The notes below the pieces were generated by a model. That model had not been told where the DNA came from, did no database searches, and saw only the letters and a program-made list of their open reading frames with translations. 64,000 bases of DNA, taken from NCBI GenBank assembly GCA_016713105.1, contig JADJPS010000004.1, positions 228,313 to 292,312 on the forward strand, in the 5' to 3' direction. Of the stretch, positions 8,120-17,367 are shown one piece after another. Every line of letters starts with the position of its first letter. The stretch's first letter is position 1. The DNA is from Devosia sp. Lineage in GTDB: Bacteria; Pseudomonadota; Alphaproteobacteria; Rhizobiales; Devosiaceae. Both the position numbers and the translations under genes were made by a program.

Positions 8120-10003
8120 ATGAGCATCCCCACCATCACCATCGACACGATTGCGCCGATCCCCCGTTGGGCCCTGCTCGAACGGCAGATCTTTTCAACC
8201 CTCGACCAGGCGGCGATCGAGTTCGCCGACCGCTACACCCGGTCGGACGGCACGCTGATCTGGCGCGACCGCTGGCCCGGCATGGATGGCTCGGACGACC
8301 CCTACGAGGGGTTCATGAACATGCCGCTGTTCTACGCGCTGGGCGGCAGCGAGGAGGTCTATCGCCGCTCCCGCACCATCTGGGACGGCATCACCTGGCA
8401 GTGGACCGAGTACGGCCAGATCCATCGCGAGTACGACGCCTACTACGACTGGATGCACCACGGCGAGAGCAACCTGTTCTTCTACTTCTTCGGGCTTGCC
8501 GATCCGACGGTGCTCAAGGACCGCCAGCGCACCCGGCGCTTTGCCGGCTTTTACAATGGCGAGGACGGCGAGGCGCAGAACTGGGACGCCGCGCGCCGGC
8601 TGATCCGCTCTCCCATCACCGGCAGCCGCGGTCCGCGGTTCGTCCAGACGGCGGAGGACTGGTCGACACACCGCGAAATTCTCGACAACTACCTGCCCCC
8701 CTTCGAGGACCTGCCGGGGATCGACCGCTACGGCAACCGCACGCCGTGGTCGGAGGATGCCACCTATGCCGAGATCCTGAAGCGCATCAACGCGCGACAG
8801 TCACGCGGCGACGTGCCGCTCAATCTCGGCGCGACATCGCTGATGACCCACGCCTTCCTGTACACCGGGGAGGAGCAGTACCGTGCGTGGGTGCTCGACT
8901 ATCTCGACGCCTGGCGCGAACGCACGGCCCGCAATGGTGGCATCACCCCGGACAATGTGGGGCTCTCCGGCGAGATCGGCGAATACAATGACGGCAAGTG
9001 GTGGGGCGGCTACTACGGGTGGCGCTGGCCGCACGGGTCGTTCTCGCTGCTCGAGCCGCTCTGTGTCGGGGCCACCAACGCCGCGCTGCTGACCGGCGAC
9101 ATGAGCCATCTCGATCTGCCGCGCTCGCAACTCGACATGCTCTGGGCGCTGCGCCGCGACGAAGGCGGCCGCAGCCTCGTTCCCAACCGCCACTATGACG
9201 AGGGCTGGCGCGACTTCCGACCCATGCACCCGATGTACGCGGTGTACCTGTGGAACCTCTCGATGGCGGAGGAGGATGCCGAACGGGCCGAGCGCGGCTG
9301 GACGGGCGAACTGTTCGACACGGTCAACCCAGCCTACCACGGCTATGGCGCCAGCAATGGCGGGCACATGGGCTTCAACGGCAACACCGCGCAGTGGTTC
9401 CGCTACATGCGCGGCCACTATCCCGGCTACCCCGAGGCGCTGCTCGAAGCCAATCTCGAAACCATCGCCCGCCAGATTGCCACCTACCGGCTGCCGGAGA
9501 ACGATCCCGAGACCATGGATCACTACCGGGAATCGATGACCATCCACATGTGGCAGCAATTGACCCCGATGGTCATCGAGGGGCTGGCGCAACTCACCCT
9601 GGGCGGTCCCATGCACGTCTACCATGGCGGCCTGCAGCAGGCGCGCCTGCGCTATTTCGATGCCGCCGGGCAGCGCCCGGGGCTGCCGCCGGGTGTCGCG
9701 GCGCTGGTCGAGGCGCTGCGCGACGATGGCGCCACGGTGACGCTGGCCAACACCGACCTGCTCGCCCGGCGCACGCTTGTCATTCAGGCCGGAGTCTTCG
9801 GCGAGCACGACTTCACCGACGTGCGAATCGACGATGGCGGGACGCTCCCCGTCACCGGCCGCTGGCTGCGCGTCGTGCTGCAACCGGGAACCGCGGCCAG
9901 GCTGACGCTCGGCATGCATCGCTTCGCCAATCGGCCCTCGTACGATACGCCCTGGCAGGCGGCCGCCGGTGCCGTCGAAATGCTGGCCGGGCGCAACGGC
10001 TGA
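8120..10003 (+). CDS. large protein of unknown function in the CUT1 operon
   Basis: A 627-residue protein with no family I can name. I chose the ATG at 8120, 17 bp after the preceding stop; the frame is open further upstream, but that part overlaps the preceding gene. It has no signal peptide or membrane segment. It is rich in aromatic residues, especially around WWGGYYGWRWPHG (about 295-307), with a conserved-looking NMPLFYALGG near 63 and a C-terminal beta-rich region after about residue 540. Length and the repeated helical look would fit an (alpha/alpha)6 sugar-active enzyme, which is only a guess. The context (importer plus acid-sugar dehydratase) suggests it cleaves or modifies the imported substrate in the cytoplasm. 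Confidence 0.75.
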   Translation: MSIPTITIDTIAPIPRWALLERQIFSTLDQAAIEFADRYTRSDGTLIWRDRWPGMDGSDDPYEGFMNMPLFYALGGSEEVYRRSRTIWDGITWQWTEYGQIHREYDAYYDWMHHGESNLFFYFFGLADPTVLKDRQRTRRFAGFYNGEDGEAQNWDAARRLIRSPITGSRGPRFVQTAEDWSTHREILDNYLPPFEDLPGIDRYGNRTPWSEDATYAEILKRINARQSRGDVPLNLGATSLMTHAFLYTGEEQYRAWVLDYLDAWRERTARNGGITPDNVGLSGEIGEYNDGKWWGGYYGWRWPHGSFSLLEPLCVGATNAALLTGDMSHLDLPRSQLDMLWALRRDEGGRSLVPNRHYDEGWRDFRPMHPMYAVYLWNLSMAEEDAERAERGWTGELFDTVNPAYHGYGASNGGHMGFNGNTAQWFRYMRGHYPGYPEALLEANLETIARQIATYRLPENDPETMDHYRESMTIHMWQQLTPMVIEGLAQLTLGGPMHVYHGGLQQARLRYFDAAGQRPGLPPGVAALVEALRDDGATVTLANTDLLARRTLVIQAGVFGEHDFTDVRIDDGGTLPVTGRWLRVVLQPGTAARLTLGMHRFANRPSYDTPWQAAAGAVEMLAGRNG

Positions 10004-10021
10004 AGCGGCACGCCCGGTTGG

Positions 10022-11008
10022 TCAGCCCCCCTGCTGCGGGCCGGCGCGGGCGATCTCGCCGATGCGGCGCCGGGCTCTGAACACCCCCCATTGCTGGTCG
10101 ATCAGCACGCCGATCAGGATGACCCCGCCCATCACCGCGAAGTTCAGCGAGGAGGGGATGCCGAGCAGGTTCACGAGGTTCTGCAGTTCCTGCAGCAGCA
10201 CCGTACCGAGGACCACCCCGACGATCGAGCCTTCGCCGCCCCGCAGCGAGAACCCCCCGAGTACAGCCGCGGCAATCGCATAGAGTTCGTAGAAATTGCC
10301 CTGCGAGGACGGCTGCACCGAGCGGGTGTACATGGCGAAGAAGATGGCAGCGAGGGCCGTGAGCCCGGCGCAGATCACATAGGCCGCCGTCACCACCATG
10401 CCGGTGCGGATTCCGGAGAATCGGGCCGCCTCCTCGTTCTTGCCTATGGCGAACAGGTAGCGCCCGAACACCGAGCGGTGCAGGGTGAACCAGGCGATGA
10501 CCGCGACGATGGCCAGCACGAACACCGACACCGGCACCCCGCCGATGCGGGCGACGAAGAAGTCGAGACCGGGATATTCCGAGCCGAACGGAAAGCCTGC
10601 GGTCGCATCGGCGGTGTACCCGCGGGCGACGCCGCGGTAGATCAGCAGGCCGCACAGGGTGACCACGAAAGGCTGCATCTTCAGCCGGGTGATCAGCAGC
10701 CCATGGATCAGCCCCAGGAGCAGTCCGAGCGCGATGACGATGGCCATGGCGATCGGCCACGGCACCCCCTTGCTGCCCACCAGATCGACGAACAGCACGC
10801 CGAGGAGCGCGATGATCGAGCCGACCGACAGCTCGATGCCGCCGGTGATGATCACGAAGCCCTGCCCGATCGCGAACAGCCCGAACAGGCCGATCAGGTT
10901 GGCGGTGTTGGCGAGGTTGTTAGGACTGAGGAACAGTGGATTGCGCAGGTAGACGACGAGGCCCACCACCACGATGAGAACCAGCAGGCCCAGGTCTTTC
11001 TTGTTCAT
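10022..11008 (-). CDS. CUT2 ABC sugar transporter permease (RbsC type), system 1
   Basis: A 328-residue membrane protein with eight to ten hydrophobic helices and the family motif GIELSVGSIIAL (about 83-94) seen in RbsC/XylH permeases. I start it at the ATG at 11008, because its ATG overlaps the TGA of the ATPase gene (ATGA, 11005-11008), a sign of translational coupling. It is the last gene of a binding protein-ATPase-permease operon and converges with the unassigned gene ending at 10003, with only 18 bp between. Confidence 0.93.
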   Translation of the reverse strand: MNKKDLGLLVLIVVVGLVVYLRNPLFLSPNNLANTANLIGLFGLFAIGQGFVIITGGIELSVGSIIALLGVLFVDLVGSKGVPWPIAMAIVIALGLLLGLIHGLLITRLKMQPFVVTLCGLLIYRGVARGYTADATAGFPFGSEYPGLDFFVARIGGVPVSVFVLAIVAVIAWFTLHRSVFGRYLFAIGKNEEAARFSGIRTGMVVTAAYVICAGLTALAAIFFAMYTRSVQPSSQGNFYELYAIAAAVLGGFSLRGGEGSIVGVVLGTVLLQELQNLVNLLGIPSSLNFAVMGGVILIGVLIDQQWGVFRARRRIGEIARAGPQQGG

Positions 11009-12567
11009 TTCAGGGTCTCCCCGATTTGCCCTGGTCGGGCGATGCTGCGCCCGACGGCCAGCAGGAGTATGTTCTGCTCGGTGAAGTCGGCCCGCTCCAG
11101 AACGCCGGAGATGGCGCCCTCGTGCATCACCGCGATCCGGTCCGAGACGCCGATCACCTCTTCCATGTCGCTGGAGATCATCAGCACCGCGACGCCGGAA
11201 TCGGCCAGTTCGCGCATCAGCCGGTAGATTTCCGACTTGGCGCCCACATCGATGCCGCGTGTCGGTTCGTCGAAGATCAGCACCCGGGGACGCATGGCCA
11301 GCCACTTGGCAAGAACCACCTTCTGCTGGTTGCCGCCCGAGAGGCTACCGGTCCGCGTCTCGACCGAGGGCGCCTTGATCCCCAACTCCCTGCGGCTCGT
11401 CTCCGCCTGCTGTCGTTCGCGTGCCTTCGATACGAACCCGCCGGTCGCGTAGGCGCGGAGGTTGGGCAGGGTGATGTTCTCGACGATCGGGAGATCAAGC
11501 AGGATGCCCGCGCCCTTGCGATCCTCGGGGACGAGGAACACGCCGGCGGCCAGTGCATCGGACGAGTTGCGGACCTGCAACCGTCGTCCGTCGAGCGTCA
11601 CCGCCCCCCCGAAGCTCTCATCAACGCCGAACAGCGCCCGCGCCAGTTCGGTCCGGCCGGAGCCCACGAGGCCGGCAAGGCCCAGGATCTCGCCGGCATG
11701 CAGGTCGAAATCGACGGCACGATGGGGAAAAGCGGCAGTGCGGATGGCACGCGCCGAAAGCGCGACCGATCCGCGGCCGGCCCGTTCGCTGGTGTCGGCG
11801 ACCTTGAGGTCCCTGCCGATCATCAGTTGCACCATACGATCGTGCGAGATCTCGGCCCGCTCGAGTTCGCCGACGCGTTGTCCGTCCCGCAGCACCACCA
11901 CGCGGTCAGCGACACGCTCGATCTCGCCGAGCCGATGCGAGATGAAGATGACGGAAACCCCCTCGTCCCTGAGGCCGGCGATCACCTCGAGCAGTCTGTC
12001 GGTTTCCGCAAGCGGCAGCGACGAGGTCGGCTCGTCGAGAATCACGAGGCGGGCACTGAGGGACAGCGCCTTGGCGATCTCCACCAGTTGCTGCTGGGCC
12101 AGCGACAGCCTGCCCAGCGGCGTATCCGCCGAGAAGTTCGCCCCCAGCCGCTTGAGGAGCGGCGTCACGTCGCCACGCATGCGGCGCTCGTCGACCAGAT
12201 TGAGCAGGCCACCCACGCGCGGCTCGCGGCCGATGAACACATTGGCCGCGACATCAAGGTTGTCGAAGAGGTTCAGTTCCTGGTGGACGAAGGCGATGCC
12301 GGCCTTCATCGACTGGCCGACGGTCAGCCCATCCAGCACGATCCCGTCGATCTCGATCGTGCCGCTGTCGGGCCTGATCACCCCGCCGAGGACCTTCATC
12401 AGGGTCGACTTGCCCGCGCCGTTCTCGCCGACCAGTCCGATGACTTCGCCGTGACCGACGGCCATGTCGAAGCCGGCAAGCGCCACCACCCCGGGATACG
12501 CCTTGCGCACGCCCGTCAGTCGCAGAAAGGGGCGATTTGCCACCCTCTGACCGTCGCCAGTTGGCAT
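11005..12567 (-). CDS. CUT2 ABC sugar importer ATPase with two nucleotide-binding domains (RbsA/MglA type), system 1
   Basis: A 520-residue protein with duplicated ABC domains. Domain 1 has Walker A GENGAGKST and a degenerate signature (LSLAQQQ). Domain 2 has a degenerate P-loop (GLVGSGRTE) but a good signature (LSGGNQQK). This asymmetry is usual for RbsA-type ATPases. I start it at 12567, 8 bp after GGGGAAG, rather than at an in-frame ATG 21 codons upstream. It is coupled by a 4-bp overlap to the permease. The other two CUT2 systems nearby use half-length ATPases instead. Confidence 0.94.
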   Translation of the reverse strand: MPTGDGQRVANRPFLRLTGVRKAYPGVVALAGFDMAVGHGEVIGLVGENGAGKSTLMKVLGGVIRPDSGTIEIDGIVLDGLTVGQSMKAGIAFVHQELNLFDNLDVAANVFIGREPRVGGLLNLVDERRMRGDVTPLLKRLGANFSADTPLGRLSLAQQQLVEIAKALSLSARLVILDEPTSSLPLAETDRLLEVIAGLRDEGVSVIFISHRLGEIERVADRVVVLRDGQRVGELERAEISHDRMVQLMIGRDLKVADTSERAGRGSVALSARAIRTAAFPHRAVDFDLHAGEILGLAGLVGSGRTELARALFGVDESFGGAVTLDGRRLQVRNSSDALAAGVFLVPEDRKGAGILLDLPIVENITLPNLRAYATGGFVSKARERQQAETSRRELGIKAPSVETRTGSLSGGNQQKVVLAKWLAMRPRVLIFDEPTRGIDVGAKSEIYRLMRELADSGVAVLMISSDMEEVIGVSDRIAVMHEGAISGVLERADFTEQNILLLAVGRSIARPGQIGETLK

Positions 12568-12634
12568 AGAACTTCCCCACGCGTTCCGCCGGGGGAACGC
12601 TAACACCGACACCCTCGAACGCCTAGACACCGAT

Positions 12635-12669
12635 CGGGCGGCGGGACCCGGGAAGGCCCGCGCCGCCCG
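12635..12669 (-). other. stem-loop after the system 1 binding-protein gene
   Basis: A perfect 9-bp stem (12635-12643 with 12661-12669) encloses a 17-nt loop that itself contains CCCGGG. It begins 12 bp after the stop codon of the binding-protein gene and before the ATPase start. No U-tract is present. Confidence 0.55.
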
Positions 12670-12681
12670 CCGGGAGAACCT

Positions 12682-13635
12682 CTAGCCGTTGATCTTGGCC
12701 TTCAGATCGGCCTCGAACGCGTCGACATTGTCCTTGTTGATCACCTTGGTCGGCACGATGATCAGTTCGTCGGCGGGGACGCCCGACTTGTCGCCCTCGA
12801 GATAGGCGGCCATCAGCTTCATGCCCTGATAGCCCCACTCGAACGGCTGCTGGACGACGGTGGAGGCGAACGAGCCCTCGCGCACCGCACCCAGCGTCAC
12901 CGGGTCCTCGTCAAACGCCACCACGGTGATCTGCCCCAGCTTTCCGGCCGCCTGCAGCGCCTCGTAGATCTTGGGCGGGTTGTAGGAGTAGAAGCCCACC
13001 ATGCAGTTGACGTCCGGGTTGGCGACCAGCACGTCGTCGACATTGGTGCGAGCGCGGGTGAAGTCGACATCGTCGCCGCGCACGTCGACCAGTTCGATGC
13101 CCTTGCCCTCGATCGCCTGCTTGAAGCCGGCGATGCGTTCGATGGCGTTGTCGGCACCGAGGAAGCCGACAAAGCCCATGCACTTGCCGGGCTGGCCGTT
13201 CATGGCCTTGACCATTTCCTCGCCAGCCTGGACGCCGGCCAGAGTGTTGGACGAGCCCAGGTAGGCGATTCGGTCGGAATCGGTGGCATCGGAGTCGGTG
13301 GTGAACAGCGGCACCTGCGCTGCGATGCGGTTGAAGGCATCGATCGAGTTCTTCGGATCGGCCGACGAGATCATGATCGCATCGGTGCCGGCCGCGACCA
13401 GGTCATCCATCAGCGCGTTCTGCAGCGCTGCGGTGCCCTGGGCCGGGTACTTGAACTCGAGTTCGTAGTTCGGCAGTTCGCCCTGGGCCTTCTTGACGCC
13501 GGCTTCGGCCAGCTTCCAGAAGTCCGAGGCGGCATTGACGACGAAAGCCAGCTTGGGCTTGTCCTGCGCGACGGCGCCGGTCGACAGGGCGAGGCCCGCA
13601 GCGAGCATCGCTGCCAATCCAATCACAGTTCTCAT
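12682..13635 (-). CDS. periplasmic sugar-binding protein (RbsB type), CUT2 system 1
   Basis: A 317-residue type-I periplasmic binding protein with a Sec signal peptide (residues 1-23, ending GAVAQ). The mature protein begins KPKLAFVVNAASDFWKLA, the usual first strand of ribose/xylose-type receptors. I chose the ATG at 13635, 7 bp after GGGAGGAAG; upstream codons in the same frame lack a ribosome-binding site. It heads the operon. The specific sugar cannot be deduced. Confidence 0.93.
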   Translation of the reverse strand: MRTVIGLAAMLAAGLALSTGAVAQDKPKLAFVVNAASDFWKLAEAGVKKAQGELPNYELEFKYPAQGTAALQNALMDDLVAAGTDAIMISSADPKNSIDAFNRIAAQVPLFTTDSDATDSDRIAYLGSSNTLAGVQAGEEMVKAMNGQPGKCMGFVGFLGADNAIERIAGFKQAIEGKGIELVDVRGDDVDFTRARTNVDDVLVANPDVNCMVGFYSYNPPKIYEALQAAGKLGQITVVAFDEDPVTLGAVREGSFASTVVQQPFEWGYQGMKLMAAYLEGDKSGVPADELIIVPTKVINKDNVDAFEADLKAKING

Positions 13636-13747
13636 GGTCTTCCTCCCAATTGCCGCGACACGCGGCTGATGTGCGTACCTCAGATTCGCCTTGCGGGACC
13701 GCTGCCCGGTGGTGCCGGACGGCGGAAGCGGCGGCATACGTCAGTTC

Positions 13748-13791
13748 ACGGCGGCGTTGATCGCCGTCAGTATAGTCCGGTCGTGCCGGAC
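13748..13791. promoter_or_regulatory. two adjacent small inverted repeats upstream of CUT2 system 1
   Basis: ACGGCG/CGCCGT (13748-13753, 13762-13767) and GTCCGG/CCGGAC (13775-13780, 13786-13791) lie in the 199-bp gap between system 1 and the end of system 2. They could be operators for system 1 or a weak terminator for system 2. The rest of the gap shows no clear signal. Confidence 0.3.
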
Positions 13792-13834
13792 CGTGGTCTC
13801 CGTCAGCCCGCGCGGGACGGAGTCGATTGCCGTG

Positions 13835-14851
13835 TCACTCGCCGGTCTCGCTGTTGCGAAGCCGGTCGAACGCCACGGCAAGAACGATGAAGGCGCCCAC
13901 GAAGGTGCCCTGCCAGAAGGTGCTGATCCCCAGCAGGGTCAGCGAGTTGCGGATGATCTCTATGAGTGCGGCACCAACCACGGCGCCAAGCGCCGTGCCG
14001 CGTCCACCTGCCAGATTTGCGCCGCCGATGACGGCCGCTGCGATGACGGTCAGTTCGAGCCCGGTGCCGAGCCCGGTGGTCACCGAGCCGAGCCAGCCGG
14101 TCTGCAGGAAGCCGGTGACGCCGGCGCAGAACGCGACGAACATGTAGACTGACACCTTCATGGCCTGGACCGGCACGCCGGTCAGGATGGCTGCCCGCTC
14201 GTTGCCGCCGATGGCGAACAGGTGCCGCCCCCAGCGGGTCCAGCGCAGGGCGAAGCCGGTGATCAGCGCCAGCACGATCATGGCGATCAGCGGGTTTGGC
14301 ACCGGCAACCCGAACAGCGACACGGACCCGCCGCCGATCGCGAACAGGATCGCCTGGTCCGGGCCGAACTGGTAGATCAGCGCGTTGTTGGACAGCACCA
14401 TGCCGATCGAGCGGGCGACCGACATCATGCCCAGCGTCACCACGAAGGCCGGCATGCCCGCTACGGCGATCAGCAGGCCGTTGATCAGGCCGACCAGCAG
14501 CGACGCCGCCATGGCCGCCGGCAGGGCGATGGTGATCGGCAGTCCGGCATGCATGATGATGGTGGTGACCATCGCCGAGATCAGCACCGTCGCTCCGACC
14601 GACAGGTCGATGCCGCCAGTGATGATCACCGCCGTCATTCCCAGCCCCACGATGCCGACGAAGGCGAAGTTCCGCGTGACGTTGAACAGGTTGTTCGGCG
14701 TCGCGAAGGTGGTTGTCAGCATGGACATCGCAAGGACGGCCAGCACGACCGCCAGCAGGATCCAGAAGATCTGCCGGCTGACCAGCCAGGCGAGCGGGCC
14801 GCGATGGGTCCGCTGGTCGATGACGTCCTTGAGCGTGGCGTCGGCACTCAT
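13835..14851 (-). CDS. CUT2 ABC sugar transporter permease, system 2
   Basis: A 338-residue membrane protein with about eight to ten helices and the GIDLSVGATVLIS motif (around 98-110) of CUT2 permeases. It lies 12 bp downstream of a single-domain ATPase gene in the same direction. The matching binding protein is transcribed divergently at 16079. Intact, of normal length. Confidence 0.93.
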   Translation of the reverse strand: MSADATLKDVIDQRTHRGPLAWLVSRQIFWILLAVVLAVLAMSMLTTTFATPNNLFNVTRNFAFVGIVGLGMTAVIITGGIDLSVGATVLISAMVTTIIMHAGLPITIALPAAMAASLLVGLINGLLIAVAGMPAFVVTLGMMSVARSIGMVLSNNALIYQFGPDQAILFAIGGGSVSLFGLPVPNPLIAMIVLALITGFALRWTRWGRHLFAIGGNERAAILTGVPVQAMKVSVYMFVAFCAGVTGFLQTGWLGSVTTGLGTGLELTVIAAAVIGGANLAGGRGTALGAVVGAALIEIIRNSLTLLGISTFWQGTFVGAFIVLAVAFDRLRNSETGE

Positions 14852-14863
14852 GGGGCGATACTC

Positions 14864-15661
14864 CTAGGCCTGCTCGATGGCGCCGGTGATGAGGCCGGTG
14901 ACTTCCTCGGGCGATGAATCCGCGACGCGCTTGTCTGCGACCTTGCGGCCGCGCCGCAGCACGACGAGCCGGTCGCAGACGGCGAAGATGTCGGGAATGC
15001 GGTGGCTGATCAGCACCACCGCGATTCCCTGCTCCTTGAGCCGGCGGATGAGGTTCAGCACCTCGGCGACCTGCCGCACGCTGATCGCGGCGGTCGGCTC
15101 GTCCATCAGCACGATCTTCGGGTTCGACAGGCGGGTCCGGGCAATGGCCACGGCCTGGCGCTGGCCGCCCGACATGCGCTTGACGATGTCCCTCGGTCGC
15201 GTCTCGGACTTGAGCTCGGCGAACAGTTCGCCTGCCCGCTTGTACATGGCGCGATAGTCCAGGATCTCGGGCACCAGCCAGCGCCAGCCACGCCGGCGCC
15301 GATACACCGGCTGCTCGGCCTGTTGCGGGGTGCGCGCCAGGTTGGTGAGTTCGCGACCGAGGAAGATGTTGGCCGCCGCGGTCAGGTTGTCGGCGAGGGC
15401 AAGGTCCTGGTAGACGATCTCGATCCCCTTCGAGCGCGCATCCTTGGGTCCGTGCAGTTGCACAGGATGGCCGTCGAGGCTGACGGTGCCTTCGGACGGA
15501 TTGAAGTTGCCCGCGATGATCTTCACCAGGGTCGTCTTGCCGGCGCCATTGTCTCCGACAAGTCCGACGACCTCTCCCGCATCCAGCTTCAGCGAAATGT
15601 CGGTGAGCGCGGTAATCGCCCCATAGTGCTTGGCGATGTTCGCCAGCTCCAGCACGGCCAT
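14864..15661 (-). CDS. CUT2 ABC importer ATPase with one nucleotide-binding domain (FrcA type), system 2
   Basis: A 265-residue ATPase with one ABC domain: Walker A GDNGAGKTT (about 36-44), signature MSGGQRQA, Walker B IVLMDEPTAA and switch His in LISHRIPD. Half-length ATPases of this kind are known from the fructose importer FrcBCA of rhizobia, where a homodimer replaces the fused RbsA protein. A basic insertion (YRRRRGWRW, near 118) precedes the signature. The promoter region contains a perfect 18-bp palindrome 48 bp upstream. Confidence 0.92.
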   Translation of the reverse strand: MAVLELANIAKHYGAITALTDISLKLDAGEVVGLVGDNGAGKTTLVKIIAGNFNPSEGTVSLDGHPVQLHGPKDARSKGIEIVYQDLALADNLTAAANIFLGRELTNLARTPQQAEQPVYRRRRGWRWLVPEILDYRAMYKRAGELFAELKSETRPRDIVKRMSGGQRQAVAIARTRLSNPKIVLMDEPTAAISVRQVAEVLNLIRRLKEQGIAVVLISHRIPDIFAVCDRLVVLRRGRKVADKRVADSSPEEVTGLITGAIEQA

Positions 15662-15708
15662 GCACCCTCCCCTGCGGACATGAACTCCGCTCGTCGTGTC
15701 GGTTCGAT

Positions 15709-15726
15709 ATTGCGATCCATCGCAAT
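15709..15726. promoter_or_regulatory. perfect palindromic operator candidate
   Basis: ATTGCGATCCATCGCAAT has 8-bp arms and a 2-bp centre, 48 bp upstream of the system 2 ATPase start. On the minus strand it lies in the spacer between a TTGACG (-35-like) and a weak CAATAT (-10-like), where a repressor would block transcription. The form resembles LacI-family operators, but no LacI gene is present in the window. Confidence 0.55.
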
Positions 15727-15846
15727 TCTCGTCAACTGCTTCAAAACATACCGAACATCATGACAAGAAATACGTAGTCGCCATTGTTTATGATATATTA
15801 CTCAGGCACTTATCTATATTGTCATACCAGTTTCCTGCATCGAATG

Positions 15847-15893
15847 TGTACGTACATCAATTTGGTTGACATGCCCGTGTTAAGTACTACTAT
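15847..15893 (+). promoter_or_regulatory. promoter of the system 2 binding-protein gene, with upstream palindrome
   Basis: TTGACA (15866-15871), a 16-bp spacer and TACTAT (15888-15893) make a good sigma-70 promoter. Ten bp upstream is the perfect palindrome TGTACGTACA (15847-15856), placed as for an activator or repressor. The stretch 15727-15846 of this 417-bp divergent region is unusually AT-rich, with TGATATATTA at 15791-15800. The leader 15894-16078 shows nothing further that I recognise. Confidence 0.55.
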
Positions 15894-16078
15894 TTAACGT
15901 GAGGGACCGGAGTTCTGTGCCCGCGCGCCAAGCGAACAGGGCCGCAGCCCCCCGGTATCGAGAAGCTCAGCGAGGCAGCGCGCCTGTCGACCGGAGGGTC
16001 GGGCAAGGGAGAAATGCGCCAGCGTCGCCGGAGGGTCCGCATGAGGCGGATCGAGACTGCAACGAGGGAGGAGTGACT

Positions 16079-17068
16079 ATGAGAAAGACGACTTTGATGC
16101 TCGTCGGCGCCGCCATGGTGGCCGGCCTTGCGAGCGGGGCGGTGGCCGCCGACAAGAAGATCCTGGCTGTCGTGGTGAAGGGCCTCGACAACCCGTTCTT
16201 CACCGTGATGGGCCAGGGCTGTGCCGACTGGAATGCCGCTCACGCGGACAGCGAGTACGAGTGCCTCTACACCGGTCCGGCGCTGAGCTCGGACGAAGCC
16301 GGTGAGGTCCAGATCGTGCAGGACCTGATCAGCAGGGGCGTGGCAGGTATCGCGATCTCCCCGTCCAATGCGCCGGCAATGGCCAACATGCTCAGGGCGG
16401 CCAACCCGCAGATGCCGATCATCACGGTCGACGCCGATCTGCTGCCGGAGGACAAGGCGCTTCGCAGGACCTACTTCGGCACCAACAACTACGACATGGG
16501 TGTCGGCATGGCCAAGGAAGCCATGAAGCTCAGGCCCGCGGGCGGTTCCGTCTGCCTGCAACTGGGCAATGTCGCCGCGGCCAACATCAATGAGCGCGCC
16601 GCCGGCTTCCGCGACACCATCGCCGGCGCCAAGGGTGTCGACCGTCTCGACAACACCAACGGCTGGACCGAGGCTGCCGGCTGCCCGGTGTTCACCAATG
16701 ACGACATCCCCACTGCCAACCAGCAGATGGCCGACGTCTTCACCGCCAACCCCGATCTCGATGCCTTCGTCCTGGTGGGCGGATGGGCTCAGTTCGGCCC
16801 GCAGGCCTATGCGCAGAACACCGACCAGGTCATGGACAAGCTCAAGAGCAAGGACCTGATCATCATCGCCGGCGACACCCTGCCGCCGCAGACGCAGGCC
16901 TTCCGCGAGGGCCGCAGCCACTTCCAGATCGGCCAGCGGCCGTACCAGATGGGCAACGAGGCTCCCGATATCCTGATCACGCTGATCGGTGGCGGGTCGG
17001 TCGACGATCCCAAGTTCACCGGTCTCGACCTGTGCACCATCGAGGAACCCGGCATCTGTGCCAACTAG
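16079..17068 (+). CDS. periplasmic sugar-binding protein, CUT2 system 2
   Basis: A 329-residue type-I periplasmic binding protein with a Sec signal (residues 1-23, ending GAVAAD). The mature start, KKILAVVVKGLDNPFF, is typical of fructose/ribose-type receptors. Two Cys pairs (near 42 and 56, and in the C-terminal CTIEEPGIC) could form disulfides. The start at 16079 follows GAGGGAGGAG; upstream in-frame codons lack such a site. It is divergent from its ATPase and permease, and a strong terminator follows 12 bp after the stop. Confidence 0.93.
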   Translation: MRKTTLMLVGAAMVAGLASGAVAADKKILAVVVKGLDNPFFTVMGQGCADWNAAHADSEYECLYTGPALSSDEAGEVQIVQDLISRGVAGIAISPSNAPAMANMLRAANPQMPIITVDADLLPEDKALRRTYFGTNNYDMGVGMAKEAMKLRPAGGSVCLQLGNVAAANINERAAGFRDTIAGAKGVDRLDNTNGWTEAAGCPVFTNDDIPTANQQMADVFTANPDLDAFVLVGGWAQFGPQAYAQNTDQVMDKLKSKDLIIIAGDTLPPQTQAFREGRSHFQIGQRPYQMGNEAPDILITLIGGGSVDDPKFTGLDLCTIEEPGICAN

Positions 17069-17079
17069 CCGTCGACGGG

Positions 17080-17102
17080 CGGGGGCACGCGTCGTGCCCC
17101 CG
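17080..17102 (+). terminator. rho-independent-type terminator after the system 2 binding protein
   Basis: A perfect 10-bp stem CGGGGGCACG/CGTGCCCCCG with a 3-nt loop is followed by TCTCTCTC. It ends the transcript 12 bp after the stop codon. The interval to 17367 has no gene I would support. Confidence 0.75.
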
Positions 17103-17367
17103 TCTCTCTCCCGCTGGCCGGCGTAGCGTTCGGCCGGTGACCTGAGCCCTCCCGGGCCCGGAGAACCACACTGCAGGCGCCGACGTCGGAACGAGCGTCG
17201 GACTGCCGGCAGCCTGGTGTCCCGGACCGGTACAGTCTCCCCGGCACCGGAAATGCCTCGCACGAAACGACATTTGCCGCGCATCCCGAGGATGCACGGC
17301 GGCTCGGTGAGCGAGATGTCGGTTGTCGTGCGGGTCATGTTTCCGGTGCCGTCCCTCCTCCCCCGCG

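Noticed and set aside
17103..17338. Possible small gene on the minus strand starting at 17338 after GGAGGAGGG
   Set aside because: The start looks usable, but the frame does not stop before it runs antisense into the binding-protein gene, and the peptide has no family features. At most a gene remnant.
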